Assembly: GCA_027257055.1 (NCBI GenBank)
Contig: JAPVLO010000162.1
Span: 2,108,001 to 2,172,000, forward strand
Reading direction: 5' to 3'
Source of the DNA: Cephalopachus bancanus
Lineage: Eukaryota; Chordata; Mammalia; Primates; Tarsiidae
DNA: 64,000 nt
The position numbers and the translations under genes were made by a program. The notes under the pieces are model-generated. The model was not told where the DNA came from and did no database searches. It saw only the letters and a list, made by a program, of their open reading frames with translations. Each line of letters begins with the position of its first letter. Positions within the stretch are counted from its first letter, which is position 1. Below are positions 10,645-22,700 of this stretch, one piece after another.

Positions 10645-11500
10645 TTGTAAATACATAAAATAGAGTGCATTAACAATCTGAAAAGAAAGTTCTGTTTTTG
10701 TGGTAATGTTTACAATATTTAGGAGACAGAACTAGTGGTGTTAAGCATAATATACACCCACAGCACATGCACATGTGTACACATTCTAAGTCAAGATTTA
10801 TTCCTGAGAGAGATTCAAGAATGCATCTTTTAGCTGTATATTTTGGCTTCTCAGCGAAGGTACAACTCTTTAAAGGCAGGGTCAAAATTGTGCATTTTCT
10901 CCAATGCTTCATCAGGTATATAGAGTATGCTTATCAAATATTAGTTGATTTGACAGATAAAAGTATAGTCAAGTAGCCCACTTGGGATAATGGTTCTTCC
11001 TACATTTTCTTTCCTAAGGTTATGACAACCTCTTTTCCTTCCTTCTTATGAGTTGGGGTACAAAAAAGATGTGCCCTGCTGGACAATCTTTCTCCACAGA
11101 ATGGTGGAGTTATTCCTGACTTCACCTTCTTAGTACTCAGAGAGAAGATGAAGTCCCAGAGGGTTCCTGTACTTGAGGCTATTCAAAAAGTGTTTGGGTA
11201 AATTTTGTACTGTTCTTACCACCATAATGCTGCCACTGTTTTCAAAGTTAGGAAAATATGTGCATTGTCTTGCAACATAAAGAACAACTACAAAAAGTAG
11301 TAAGACTACAGTTCCCTATATGTGTCTTGAGAAGTAGCCGTGGGCCTTTCTGGGTAGACTCTTTTATCAGATCATTAAATTTCTGCCTTGGTGGTCAAGG
11401 AGGTCATGCAATAAGATCACTAAACATATTTTAACAAATCATGACCCTGCATAAGGTTAAAGACTTCTGAGGAGGGAGGCTTAATTGAGAGGGAAGAATG
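10645..11500. other. Non-repeat sequence, no gene seen
   Basis: No repeat family or gene is recognised. Short frames at 10670-10912 (reverse) and 10767-10976 (forward) overlap and have no recognisable similarity. Confidence 0.45.
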
Positions 11501-11504
11501 AAAA

Positions 11505-11735
11505 CATCATGAACTTAGAACACAGGTGCCTTTGAGTTGTAGTCCTACGTCTGTCACTTACAAGCTGTGTGACCTTGAGTAAGTTATTTAGTGCTATTTT
11601 ATGCTATACTCAACTTTAGAATGGTAATAATACTACTAAGACTGTTTTGGAGTTTTTATATGGATCAAATGAGATAACACATGGAGCACTAAAAATAGTA
11701 TCAAGCGCAGGGTGGGTATTTGATAATTTATCTGT
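11505..11735 (+). mobile_element. MIR SINE
   Basis: Landmarks in order are CTGTCACTTACAAGCTGTGT, GACCTTGAGTAAGTTATTTA, AGAATGGTAATAATACTAC, ATCAAATGAGATAACACATGG, AGTATCAAGCGCAGGGTGGG and TATTTGATAA. They match MIR from its inner 5' part to its 3' end. Confidence 0.88.
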
Positions 11736-11984
11736 AAAGGGGACTAGTCATCCTGCCTGCCTGTCTGAGCATGAGTGTTGGTATTTGTGAGTATTGTGTT
11801 TGTTGTATCAAATGAGGCGATATGAATGCACCTTGTAAGTATAAAGCACATTATCCACATAACCAATGAAAATGACAGATTTTATGATCCTGGATATAAT
11901 ACAGCTGTGCATCTGTTGAGAAGATTCCAAGTTAACTTTGACTCCTTTAAAAATTCCTTGGTAGTGGAGAGATTATTAGCTTTT

Positions 11985-12395
11985 GCACCCCATATGTACT
12001 GAATTGAATAGTGTTCTCCAGAATTCATGGCTACTTGGGCTCTTAGAATGTGCCTTAGAATGGACGCTTATCTGGTAACGTATTCTTAAGAAGAGAAAAT
12101 AGAGACATAGATGGACACATAGAAGGGAGAAAGCCATGTGTAGATGGAGGCAGAGATTGGAGTTATACATCTGAGTGACAAGGAATGTCAAGAATTGCCA
12201 GCAACCACTAGAAGCTGGACGAAGCAGGGAAGAATCCTCCCCTGGAGCCTTCAAAGAGAACATGGTCCTGCTGATATCTTGATTTCAGACGTCTAGTCTC
12301 TAGAGCTGTGAGAGAATAAATTTCTCTTTCTTGAAACCACCTAATACGTGGAATTTTGTTATGGCAGTCCAAGGAAACTAATATACACCATACTT
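11985..12395 (+). mobile_element. MLT1-type MaLR LTR
   Basis: Forward MLT1 landmarks are 'TGAATTGAATAGTGTTCTCC', 'AGAATTCATGGC', 'AGAGACATAGATGGACACAT', 'AGGGAGAAAGCCATG', 'CTGCTGATATCTTGATTTCAG', 'TCTAGAGCTGTGAGAGAATA' and 'TTTTGTTATGGCAGTCC'. The end is CTAATATACA. It is a solo LTR. A short A+T-rich low-complexity stretch follows (about 12425-12530). Confidence 0.88.
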
Positions 12396-12529
12396 TCCCT
12401 CTTTTTACTGGTTAGAATTTTGCCGAATTTCAAATGATTTAAATAATAATTAATAAAATACAAGTACATAAAATTTAAAATAAATAGTAATTAAATAACA
12501 ATAATTTAAATAATGTAAATATGTTGCTT

Positions 12530-13496
12530 TAACTTGAAAATCAAGATATGAGGTCTTAGAATTTTACTGAAATCCTGTACAAGTGGAAATTAAATCTGAC
12601 ATTACCTACATGTAAGAGCTTCCAAAGTATTTTTTTTTTTTTACCCGATGAAGGTGGGATGAACTCAGAACTGTGGGAAATGCTAGTTAGTCCCATCCGT
12701 TTGCTAAACAGGTGAACTTACATAGACCAAAGATGATGTGTGTGTGGATGAGCATAATGAAACTTGATGGATTTTTTAATGATGGAATTCTCCTTGTTAA
12801 AACTAAAATTATGTTGGTTGTTGGGATTATTGCCACATAACTGATCCGAAAGTTCTATTTATCTCCCAGTTTGGGGTTAGTCTATACTGAAGCTGTTTAT
12901 TTCTCCTCTCTTAGAAAAATGTATGCATGATAAGTACTTCTACAAGAAACTTAAAGCATTCCTGGTTATCTGACAGAACAAAAGTAAAGCTGAAGTTAAA
13001 TATTCTAAAAATCAATAGTATAATGAACTGAATAGTATTTTGTCTGCAGCCTTTTTTGTGTTCCCTTTAGAGAATCTTTCTGCTTAAAATAGGCACTGCC
13101 ATCATCATCGTGTCCCTCTGGCTAATTGAGGTCTTTGCAGTGCTTGGAGTAGGGGACAGCCGGGGAATGGTTTGTGCTTTTCTAAATGGAGGCACTATTT
13201 GCATCATTTTTAACAATAGGATCATGGTTTCAGACAAGGGTGCTGAAAGGTGAAATGAGAAGAAATCTTGTCCTCATGTGCTCCTGTTCTCTCATGATAT
13301 AACACAACCAATGCTGGAACTGGTTGTGGTTGTCATTCTGAAGGGAGAGTCAGCATTCAAACCAGGGGACCCTGACTTTTATCATGTGCGATCTCTGCAA
13401 AGACTTGAGGGGTACATACGTAAAAGAAGGGACTGTCTTTTATGTCAGAGTGGTTTAAAGGTCCTTTATCTTTATTTGTAAACTTGCCGTAGGACC
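12530..13496. other. Non-repeat sequence, no gene seen
   Basis: No repeat family or gene is recognised. A 12-T tract lies near 12630. The stretch 13497-13573, just to the right, is the apparent source of a patch found inside the L1 at 14279-14355. Confidence 0.45.
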
Positions 13497-13769
13497 AACT
13501 CTTCATCTGTGACATATGTCCTCATTATTTGAAAGCAGTTTTAATTTCTACATAATAAGCATTCGAGAGATTGTCTGTTAGCAATCATCTTTAAACAGAG
13601 TTGAGTTGAAAATCTACTATAGCATAGGAAATGAAAAGTAGTATACTTCTTAAGTTCTGGACAATATAAGCCAGAAGTAAATTTCTAACCAGGATAATGG
13701 ACCAAAAACAAAACAAAACAAAACAAACAAAAACCTCTACCTAATAATATCTCAGTGAAAGAAATAGAA

Positions 13770-14580
13770 ACAACAACAATAGCTAGCATTTATTGAGGGC
13801 TTACTATGCACCAGATACTTAACAAGAATGAGCTCTGTTGATTATTATTATTATTATTTGCTGTGAGAAGATTTTTATTTTAATTAAGTCCCATTTATCT
13901 ATTTCTGTTTCTGTTGCATTTGTTTTTGGGGTCTTCATCATAAACTCCAGATAAAGAAAATGTGGTATATACACACTATGGGATTCTGTGCAGTCATAAA
14001 AAAGAATGAAATCATGTCCTTTGCAGCAACATGGATGGAGGTGGAGATCATTGCCCTAAGTGAGTTGACTCAGAAACAGAAAACCAAACTCTGCATGTTC
14101 TCACTTATATGTGGAACTAAATAGCCATAAAGATGGAAATGCTAGACACTGAGGATAGTTAAAAGGAGGAGGAGGAAAGGGGACAAGGGTTCAAACATAT
14201 TGGTATAATGTTCACTATTTGGGAATGGGGGGTCATCTGAAGTCCAATCCCTACCAGTACACAATATGTCCATGTAACAACTCTTCATCTATGACATATA
14301 TTCTCATTGTTTGAAAGTAGTTTTAGTTTCTATATCATAAGCTTTCGACGGGTTGCACTTGTACCCCGGGATCTAAAATTAAAAAAAAAAAATAAAAGCT
14401 CATTTAGCCTTCCCAGCAGCTACACAAGAAAACATACCATATTGCTGTCATTTTATGTCATAGGGAACTGCCACTCAAGTTAGTTTAGTAACTTGACTGA
14501 GGCCACAAGGCAGATATGGGATTCAAATTCAGGACTGACTATACAATCTATGCTCATTGTCACACAAATACTTGTGTCTA
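13770..14580 (-). mobile_element. MIR SINE (reverse), split by an L1
   Basis: Left part (13770-13835): AATAGCTAGCATTTATTGAG, GCTTACTATGCACCAG, AACAAGAATGAGCT. Right part (14397-14580): CTCATTTAGCCTTCCCAGCAGC, AGTAACTTGACTGAGGCCAC, GGGATTCAAATTCAGGACTG. Together they read as one antisense MIR cut at the AGCTC site by the L1 at 13834-14392. Confidence 0.88.
13834..14392. mobile_element. 5'-inverted L1 inserted in MIR
   Basis: The left part (13834 to about 13945) is L1 ORF2 in reverse orientation (CTCTGTTGATT, AAGTCCCATTTATCTATTTC, TTTTTGGGGTCTTC). The right part (about 13946-14392) is forward ORF2 end plus 3' UTR (AAAGAAAATGTGGTATATAC, AACATGGATGGAGGTGGAG, CTCACTTATATGTGG) with an A tail. This head-to-head shape is the signature of twin priming during L1 insertion. 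A (TTA)n expansion sits at 13841-13858. The 3' UTR is broken by a 77-bp patch at 14279-14355. Confidence 0.9.
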
Positions 14581-14639
14581 GTTTGTGTGCGTCATGTTGT
14601 GATCTGTGCCAAGTATTCAGAAGCACAGTAGGAAAATTA

Positions 14640-14850
14640 CAGTTAACAATAATTTATTGTATGTTGCAAAATAACTAGAAGAGAAGAATTGTAATATTCC
14701 CAGCACAAGGAAAGGATAAATGTTTGAGGTGACAGATATTCCAATTACTCTGATTTGATCATTTCACATTGTATACATGTATCAAAATATCACATGTGCC
14801 CCATAAATATGTACAACTATTATATATCAATACAGATACAAAAAATTATC
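14640..14850 (+). mobile_element. L1M-type 3' end
   Basis: GAATTGTAATATTCCCAGCAC, GATAAATGTTTGAGGTGACAG, TTTGATCATTTCACATTGTA, CATGTATCAAAATATCACAT and GTGCCCCATAAATATGTAC match the 3' UTR of older L1M/L1PB elements, distinct from the young tails elsewhere here. Confidence 0.85.
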
Positions 14851-14854
14851 ATGG

Positions 14855-15844
14855 ATGTTAGTTACATGAACTAGTTGTAGTCAAGAATAATGGAAAACAT
14901 CATCAGGCCGAGATAAAAAGTTTTTCTTTGGTGATTCTACATATTGAAACCTAAAGGCATATAGTATGCATATGATTTGCGGTGTGAACTTTAAGTGCTT
15001 TCCGCTCAAGGAATGGCACTGAGTCTACTTGTATTATTGCTCAGAGGAAGTAAATTTAGAGTATAAATGTTTCCTTTGCCCGCTTTCTGTGCCTGACATC
15101 TTTTAATAGTAGTAACCCCTGAAAGAACAGTGAGGACTAATGTTGCTTTTCCATCTACCTTATGCCAGGTTTATATTCAGTGCTCTCTAAGTGTCCAATA
15201 TTTTGTTCCTACAAATAAGTGGGCAAAAATCAAAGAATTTCCTGGCATATTTTCTTGTTTACCTTTCTATTGTTCATTCCTTTCTCTGAGGGATGTTTTC
15301 TCTTTGCTATTTTCCCCTTTCCATTTTTTGACGGAAGTATTTTCATTGAAAGAGATGAAAGAAACTGTTGCTGTCTAGTGACCATAGCAAAACAAAACAA
15401 ACAACACACCTAATTCAATGAATTTTGAATTGTGAAACACATCAGGAAAAAATTATTGTTTCTTTGGTTATAACCTTCTCCCTCTTGCCAAGATGTGTCT
15501 AGAGATAGCTAGTTAGCAACTCCTCTGAGATGAAAAGCTTGATGGAATAAACAGAATTTGAGGTCCTTTCTATTTCTTTGGTGATTCTATTTGCATAAGT
15601 TGTTGAGATTTTGTGAAAATATCTTCTTAAAAAGGAGTTTACAAATAGACACATAATATTGAGTGATTTTGCATGTGAGCATTTGAAAATTGGATTGGAA
15701 GCCCTTTAGGAAATGGGCTAGAAATCTGGGAAATTTCTCCTAGGGAAGTAATCCCACTGAGTGAAAACCAACCCACAGACTGAAAAACCATCCTTAAGTC
15801 CGTATGCTTAGAGGTGCTACTGTGATACAAATAAACACTCTAGA
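14855..15844. other. Non-repeat sequence, no gene seen
   Basis: Nearly 1 kb without a recognised repeat or gene. Overlapping frames at 15130-15413 are phenylalanine/serine-rich and look like chance frames in T-rich DNA. Confidence 0.45.
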
Positions 15845-15884
15845 AACAACCTAAATTACCAGTAACAGTAAATTACAATAATAT

Positions 15885-16270
15885 CATTATAATAATTCAT
15901 TATAAAGTTAATACAGAGTGCATACCTTGTATCAAGCGCTCTTCTAGCTGGGCATTGTGGCTCTTACCAGTAATTCTAGCTACTTGGGAGGAGGCTGGAG
16001 GATTACTTGAGCCCAGGAATTTTAGACCAATCTGGGCAAGATAGTAAGACCCTGTCTCGACAACAACAAAAAAGAACTCATCTGATCATTTTAAATGTAT
16101 TAACTCATTTAGTCTTCGTGAAAACCTTCTGATAGCACTTTATTATAGTCTCTGTGTTACAGGATGAGGAAACTGAGGCACAGAGAAGTTAAATGACTTA
16201 TCTAAGGTCAAACAACTGCAAAGTGAGAGAGCCTGGATTCAGACCCAGGCATCCTTGTTTGAGGCTATCC
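15885..16270 (-). mobile_element. MIR SINE (reverse), split by an Alu monomer
   Basis: Left part: CATACCTTGTATCAAGCGCTC. Right part: TTTTAAATGTATTAACTCATTTAGTC, GTTACAGGATGAGGAAACTG, AGGCACAGAGAAGTTAAATGAC, AGCCTGGATTCAGACCCAGG. The antisense MIR is interrupted at 15946-16073. The left boundary is approximate. Confidence 0.88.
15946..16073 (+). mobile_element. Free left Alu monomer (FLAM)
   Basis: A single Alu left monomer: AGCTGGGCATTGTGGCTC, GCTACTTGGGAGGAGGCTGG, TACTTGAGCCCAGGAAT, GACCAATCTGGGCAAGATAG, GACCCTGTCTC and an A-rich tail with no second monomer. The flanks GCGCTCTTCT and GAACTCATCT may be a decayed target duplication. FLAMs predate dimeric Alus, which fits its position inside an old MIR. 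Confidence 0.85.
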
Positions 16271-16664
16271 TCTTATCCACTTACTTTATTGCCTTCAAAT
16301 GATGAAAAATTAATGGACAGGCTATTTGGTAACACTAAAGACAATAATTATGAAGAAAATGGAAAAATGAGGATGCATGTGCAAAGTAAAACGTTAGGCA
16401 ATAATAAAATGGTGGCCATTAGGGTATGGGGATCCCTTGGCTAGAAATTGAATGTCACATTCTCTCTTCATACATACATAAATTAAAGCAAATTAAATTA
16501 TATTAAAATGCTCATGATCCATTATTTTATTTATTTTGCCATTAATACCTTTAGGTGATGTCGTTGCATATATGGCCTGTTAATTAAGAGTTTATAATAA
16601 TGTAGAGAAAGACATAGCAAATAAGTGCCTCTTTTTATGGAAGGTTTTTTGTTTGTTTGCAATC

Positions 16665-17040
16665 TGCTCATTTATTTATTTGACATTTATTGCATGCTGG
16701 CATTTTATACCAGGTCTTTTTTAGGTGCTGGGGAAAACAAAGATGTATAAGGAAAAAACAAAACAAGGCATTTTTATGGGGAGGAGTGGATAGGTAAGTA
16801 CACAAATAGCCTCAAAATGGCATGAATGCTTTAAAGAGTAATGCTCTGTTTGGCAGGAGCATGGGGAAAAGGACCTCACCTTTTCTGGGTGGGTTCATTA
16901 AGGTATTCCAGAGAAGATGCCTGGGTTAAGTCTGGAAGGAGGAGTGGGAAGTGGTCATAGAAAGATGACACAGAAGGCTCTCTGCATAGGCAGGAGAGGG
17001 AGATAAGAGTGCACAGGCCCAGAGGGAAGAAAAATGGTTA
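16665..17040 (-). mobile_element. L2 LINE 3' region, reverse strand
   Basis: Antisense L2 is seen as TTTATTTGACATTTATTGCATGC, CTTTTTTAGGTGCTGGGGAA, AGGACCTCACC, CCAGAGAAGATGCCTGGG and 'AAGTCTGGAAGGAGGAGTGGG'. It is diverged but follows the L2 consensus in order. Confidence 0.75.
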
Positions 17041-17273
17041 CACTGAGGACTGTTTAATTAACTCAGGAAGTCTGAAATGAATAACTAGGATCACTGAATG
17101 CAAAAAGATCTGTCTTCACAGGATAAAGTTCTGTAGGGTTGTAGCTTAACTAACTTTTTTCACTCCAAGCTCTAATAATTATAGTAATTATTAACTGTGA
17201 GATTTTCCCCAGTCTGGGTATTTATCTATGACAATATCTAGACTCTGGAGTTTTCGAAGATGACAAAATTATT

Positions 17274-17569
17274 ATTATTATTTTTGAGTTGGAGTCTTAC
17301 TCTGTTACTCAGGGCTGAAATGCAGGAGCACGCTCACGGCCACTGCAAACTTGACCTGTTGGGCTCAGGTGATCCTTTCACCTCAGTCTTCCAAGTAATT
17401 GGAACTACAGGCGTGCGCCACCATACCCAAGCTAATTTTTTGATTTATTGTAGAGACAAGGTCTCGCCATGTTGTCCAGGCTGGTCTTGAACCCATGGAC
17501 TCAGGCAATCCTCTCACCTCTGCCTCCCAAAGTACTGGGATTACAGGTGCGAGCCACCACACCTGACTA
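17274..17569 (-). mobile_element. Alu dimer, intermediate type, reverse strand
   Basis: A dimeric Alu on the reverse strand starts after TTATTATTATTTTTGAGTTG and ends at CACACCTGACTA. It is flanked by AAAATTATT copies (17265-17273 and 17571-17579). It shares the linker TTTTTTGATTTATTGTAGAG with the derived copies. The right monomer reads ACGCTCACGGCCACTGC, an intermediate between AluJ and the hairpin-bearing form at 58631. The left monomer has TCTTGAACCCATGG, one step from the derived B box. Confidence 0.95.
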
Positions 17570-17699
17570 AAAAATTATTTGTTTTGAATGACTGATCCCA
17601 TGCTCCATTAAGAAAATAAAATAATGTTATATAAACATATATAAGCTACTTTTCTATCTCTATATGTCTATATTTAAATAGTAATAGAAGATAAACTAA

Positions 17700-17830
17700 T
17701 TTTTAAAAGAATAGCTAGGTTTTTGTGATGTTTTGATATATGTATACATTGTAGAATGATTAAATTAAGCATAAGTCTTTTTTTTAAGATAAAAAAAATC
17801 AGTTTCCAGTTCCTGCTTATTGATACATCA
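17700..17830 (-). mobile_element. L1M 3' UTR fragment, reverse strand
   Basis: AATAGCTAGGTTTTTGTGATG followed by TTTTGATATATGTATACATTG and ATGATTAAATTAAGC is the antisense of an old L1M 3' UTR (the counterpart of the forward one at 14640). Confidence 0.7.
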
Positions 17831-18034
17831 GTAAAACTTCACTCTGGTTAATAAAATATTTCTGTTATTGCCCGTGCTTTTCCTCCTTCTCTGGATTATT
17901 ATTACCAAATTTGTTTTTAACTTAATCAAAGTTTTCTAAGTCTTTCACAGCTGATTTCAGCCAAAGATTTGTTTTTTTCCAGTTTATCTGGGTTCATAAG
18001 TGAGACAGTGGAGCCATGAATGAGCTCTGTTGAA

Positions 18035-18175
18035 ACTACTGCAGTAGATGAAATAATGACCCCCCAAAGATTTTATGGCCTAATCCTGGGGACCTGTGAA
18101 CAGGTTATCTTATGGGGCAAAAGGATGATGTGATTAAAGTTACATTGAACGTGGTTGTACTGCAAGGTGGGCGTT
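18035..18175 (+). mobile_element. MLT1 LTR fragment
   Basis: ATAATGACCCCCCAAAGAT, TTATGGCCTAATCCTGGGGA, CCTGTGAACAGGTTATCTTA, TGGGGCAAAAGGATGATGTG and ATTAAAGTTACATTGAACG follow the 5' part of MLT1 LTRs. The rest of the LTR is missing. Confidence 0.8.
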
Positions 18176-18179
18176 GACT

Positions 18180-19515
18180 CTAAACCTGGGTATTAATTTC
18201 ATATAGGATTTGTTTATTTTTTGTTTTCCGGGCATCAATATTTTGTCTGAAGCTTTTTCCTAGTTATTTCAGAGTTTTTGATTTTTTTATTACTACAGTC
18301 TGTTGAGAATAATGGTGTGTGGGGAGTTTGACATATAAAACTAAGATAATGTGAATTATGAAACTAATCTTTTTGGGGAGAATTGTGTTGTCATTATCAT
18401 AATTACCTGTTTTTGAGAAGAAAAAAGATGTAGTCTTCTTATCTGTTCTTTAAGTAATTTAGTTGCTTCATTCAGGAAGAACTCAAAAGAACGTCCAGAG
18501 CTTTGTGGAGATTTCACAGAAGGAGAAAACAGTTTTTATCCTGTAGAAGGCACAGTTCTGTTGCAGGAGGTGCAAGGAAGAGAGAAAATCACATTCAACC
18601 TGAAGATAAATGAAAAGACATGTGAACAAAGTCACTGATGTGAAATTTCACTGTTGTAAAATTGGAATACTGGGAAACACACAGTAAGTGTGGGTGGACA
18701 GAGTCAGCAAGGCAAAGCTTTTTATAGGGTAAAAGCCTCAAAATAGGTCTTCAAGAAAGTGGTGAGCATGAATGAGTGGAATGCAGGTTGGAGCACCCAT
18801 TGTGGGAAGAGTGGCAAAGAGATATAGGCAAGGACCAAGGTTGATGTGGGAGGTGTCTATAATAACACTGCTATTTGATCCCAATAAATAGAAAGCTTGA
18901 AAAAATTAGAGAAGGCAAATGAAGCTTAATTTTGACATTTTTATATTTCAACTGGGATCTGCGGTCAGGGGGGGGATTTAGATACCTGTGCACAAACCAT
19001 CGTGTTACCTGGAAGTCCCTGGAAAACATGACTTGACTGGTATTTATTAATCCTTTTGATATAAAGTTTCTTAAGATGATTTTTCTTATGTAAGTGTGAC
19101 TAAGGAGTAATTTATGCTGATTTCCCTGGGTGTCTTGCCAAAATCAGTCTCATTGCTAGGTTTTCACATTTTCCATATTCCATATGATCAGTCTATTAGG
19201 AAAGCAAGCTAAATGAGAGTTAGGATCACTTCTTATAGATTAAACATCAAGAGTTTTGTTGAACCGGAGGCATTTTCTAAGTGTTATTTATATATTTATT
19301 TTTAAAAATGTATTTGGTGCTTGAACAGAAATGACTCAGAGTCAATAAGGGTAACTTGACTTTTCTTAGGAGCAAATTCATCTCTAGAGCAATTAAAGTT
19401 AAATGTTGAATGAAGACTTTCTTCGAAGTCTTTTACTATTACTTCGTAAACTTTAGAAGTGGAATGGATACTTAGAAGATAACCTCATCTAATTCCCTTA
19501 TATTGGCAATACTGA
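18180..19515. other. Non-repeat sequence, no gene seen
   Basis: No gene is recognised. The part from 18430 to 18900 has an LTR-like look (a CTTTTTATAGGGTAAAAGCC block and a later AATAAATAG). I cannot tie it to a family. The remainder is A+T-rich unique sequence. Confidence 0.4.
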
Positions 19516-19519
19516 TAAT

Positions 19520-19745
19520 GATGATAATAGCTAATGTTTACTGTTGCTCATCTATTAGCTCATTTAATACTCACCATAATCCCATGAACATTGGTCTCAT
19601 TTTACAGATGAAGAAATTAATGCTTAGATAGATTAGAGAACTTGTTCAAAGTCACACAGCAAGTCAACATCAGAGATGTGTTTGAACCTAGGTTTGTGGG
19701 ACTTCAACTCTAAAGCCTGTGTTTTTCTGTCATCCTCTACTGTTT
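19520..19745 (-). mobile_element. MIR SINE, reverse strand
   Basis: Antisense MIR: GATAATAGCTAATGTTTACTG, TTAGCTCATTTAATACTCACC, CATTTTACAGATGAAGAAATT, AACTTGTTCAAAGTCACACAG, GTTTGAACCTAGGTTTGTGG, and ACTCTAAAGCCTGTGTTTTT. The copy is long and well preserved. Confidence 0.92.
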
Positions 19746-19749
19746 CATT

Positions 19750-22700
19750 ATACAACTGAGGATGTTGAGGCAAAGAAAAGCTAGTTAAGTACTAAAATCA
19801 CAGGACTAGTTATTTACAGAGTTGGGAGAGAAGCAACTTCTTTGGACTCAGAGTCACTGAAGGAACTCAGATCCCATGGGCCAACTGGCGGTAAGCTAAA
19901 GCCTTTCTTCTCTTTGGGTGCCTCTATCACCAGTGAGGATGGGTCATTTTGGAGATGGAGCCTCATATGGCTTGCTCATGCTTCAAGTATAAATCATGTT
20001 ATCACAACGATGGGGTGTTAATTCTCTTGGGATCTTAGGTTGGATTTTTTTCTGTTTCTGTTTTCTGATGCTTGGATCAATGATGAAAATGTTTCCTGAA
20101 AACAGATATTGCAGAAAGAGCTGTTTGGATGAGCTGGGCACTAACTTTAAGAGATGTCAAAGCTTGTGGAAGCAGCTTGCTAAATTATGACAGCACTTTT
20201 CCCCATCTTTCTCTGCAAGTTGCAGAGACTGAGAAGGTGATGGTTGGGATATGTTCCATCACTACTCTTCTGGACCCAGAGTATTAATAATTGCCCAGGA
20301 GAAAATACTCCCTTACCCTTTAGCCTCAGGAAGACTTGGAGCCTCTTGAAATGCCCTGGAAGTCTTGCCGCAAATTGGAGTTGACATGGGAGTTAACCCG
20401 TCTCACATTCACTTTGAGGTTTTTTTGCTGTGGAGTTGACCTACCTACTTGGGATTCACTCCAATGAGGAACAATTGGTTTTGACTGAATTGGGTCTTTC
20501 AACAAATGGTATGAAAATTTTGAGTTTACTACAGCCTGAAACACCTGCCTGGGTCAATGGTGTGAACTCTTTCTCTTCCATTGACTAGCAATTTGATTGA
20601 TTGTTGATGGGGGTTATGGCTTTTACATTCTCATTTATGTTTGAAGATTGTATGTATGAACGTGTATTTTTTTGTGAGAAGAAAAATGTTAAAATAACAC
20701 AAATATGTATTAAAAGCATAAAAAACTTGTGTTATGCATTTATTTTGAGTAAGGCTCAATATTAGCCACTTAGGAGCATAATGGAACATTTTAATATTGT
20801 TTTATCCTTACAAAATGCATAATTTGTTAGGAAAACAGTGAATACTTATGTAAGTCATGCAGAAGATACAGGGGGGACCAAAAAAAAAAAAACCTCAGAA
20901 TTTATTTATAAATATTGTGTATGTATTCTTACATGTTTAAACTTAAGTGACCTTCAAAATACTCTGTTGGATGCAATACACCTATCAAGACACATTTTCC
21001 ACTGCTCAAAACAGTTTTTGAACTAGTCAATTTTGATGCCTTTTAGTGCTTCTGCTGTTTTTTGTTTCACTTATTGCACATTGGCAAACTGTTTTCATTT
21101 GAGATTTTTTTCATCCAAGGAAACACGAGATCGGGTGAATGGGGAGGATGGGGCATGGGGGTCATGCTTGTTTTGGTCAAAAACTGCTGAACCCTCAGCA
21201 TGATGTGGACAGGTGTGCTTGTAAGTCATCCATCATAAAATGGGCAACCCCATTGCAGGAATCTAAAAACATAATTCACAACAGTGCTAGCTGGGACACT
21301 GATGCTGATGGGTTCCTAGAACACTTACCTAGCAGGAGAAGGCTGTACTAGAAGGGCCCCACCATCCAAAAGATAACTCTGGGATTTTTGGGGGTTCCCT
21401 GTCATATATAGATAGCAGAGAAAATTAAAAACTGTAATTACTGTATGGCGCAAGCTCTCAATTTGGATTGGAGTACTCCAAGAAGATGAGAAGGTAGGAA
21501 ATTGGACCTTAAAAGATGGGTAAAATATAGGCATGGAGAGGCTTGGAGGTGGGAAACATGAAGTCCATTATGGGATCTGTAAGTCAGTCTGACCAGAGCG
21601 GGGTTAGAATGTGGAGTGTGTGTAGGGAGGAGGGAGTTTCAAAGCAGGAGGTGAGCACTGAATGTTGCAGCCTGATCCCTCTTCTCCAGCACAGGGCTTT
21701 GTATGATTAGGCATTTTGTTTTAATAATATGAAGAACATGAGTCTGACAGCCCAGTCCTTGAACTTGTTCAGAACATGACCTTCATTTTCAGTGGTACCA
21801 GGGGTTCCTTTGCTATACACAATATAAAATAATCTCTGGCTTGAAGTCAAATATTTTTTATGTCTCTCAGACTTCCTTTCATTTGTAAGCCCTGATGGGC
21901 TCCCTGAGACTTGTGATAAAGTGCAAACCTAGTGGGGTGAAAGCAGATATTGTCATAAATTAACGCACAGGAGCTCAGAGAGCTTTCTTTGGAACAGTCT
22001 AGAATCTGAGACCACAGTTTGCACATATCTCCCAGAAACAGATTTCAGAGTTCAGCTCCCTAGAGAAGTCACTTCCTCCACCCCATCCCTGACTTAAGAA
22101 TTAAAAAAAAACCTTGCAAATGGACTAAAATTTAAATGAAGCTTTAGTATCTATAATACACTTTGAGTAGCTATTCAAAATAATGATGCATAATTTGGTA
22201 GCATAAAACATATGTTCCTCTTTTATGCATTTGTTCTATTTACTTCCTCCAAGTTTTTAATTTGAAAAGGTAGTTCACATATATTCTGTGCCCCAGGTGG
22301 AATTTCCTAATCAGAATATTGTGCAGCTCTCTTCACGTTGAGTTTGCTTATGATGTGGCAATGCATTACTGGGAGCGGCAGTTGTTAAACACCATTTTAC
22401 AAAAAAAAAAGTGGAGAAATGTGTTTCATCAGTTTGCTACCACAAATTGAAACATACATGCAAAACCATGAGTTTTAATAAATGTGACATAAGTTAACAG
22501 AGCATGGAAGACTGAAGAATGGAAAATGGTGTCCCTAAATCAATTTAATGTGGTAGCAACCCCAAATAAACAACAGATTGGGCCTCTTCAGCAAAACACA
22601 CTAGAAAAACGAAGGTTGTCAGAAATTGTTCACAGTATATTCTTCATCAAATTGCAGCAGAGATTATTTGACAGAATTAAGTACCAAGTCAGTTATGAGA

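Noticed and set aside
18430..18900. Possible unrecognised LTR with TATA-like and AATAAA-like signals
   Set aside because: No matching edges, no TG...CA ends or target duplication, and no family similarity I can name.
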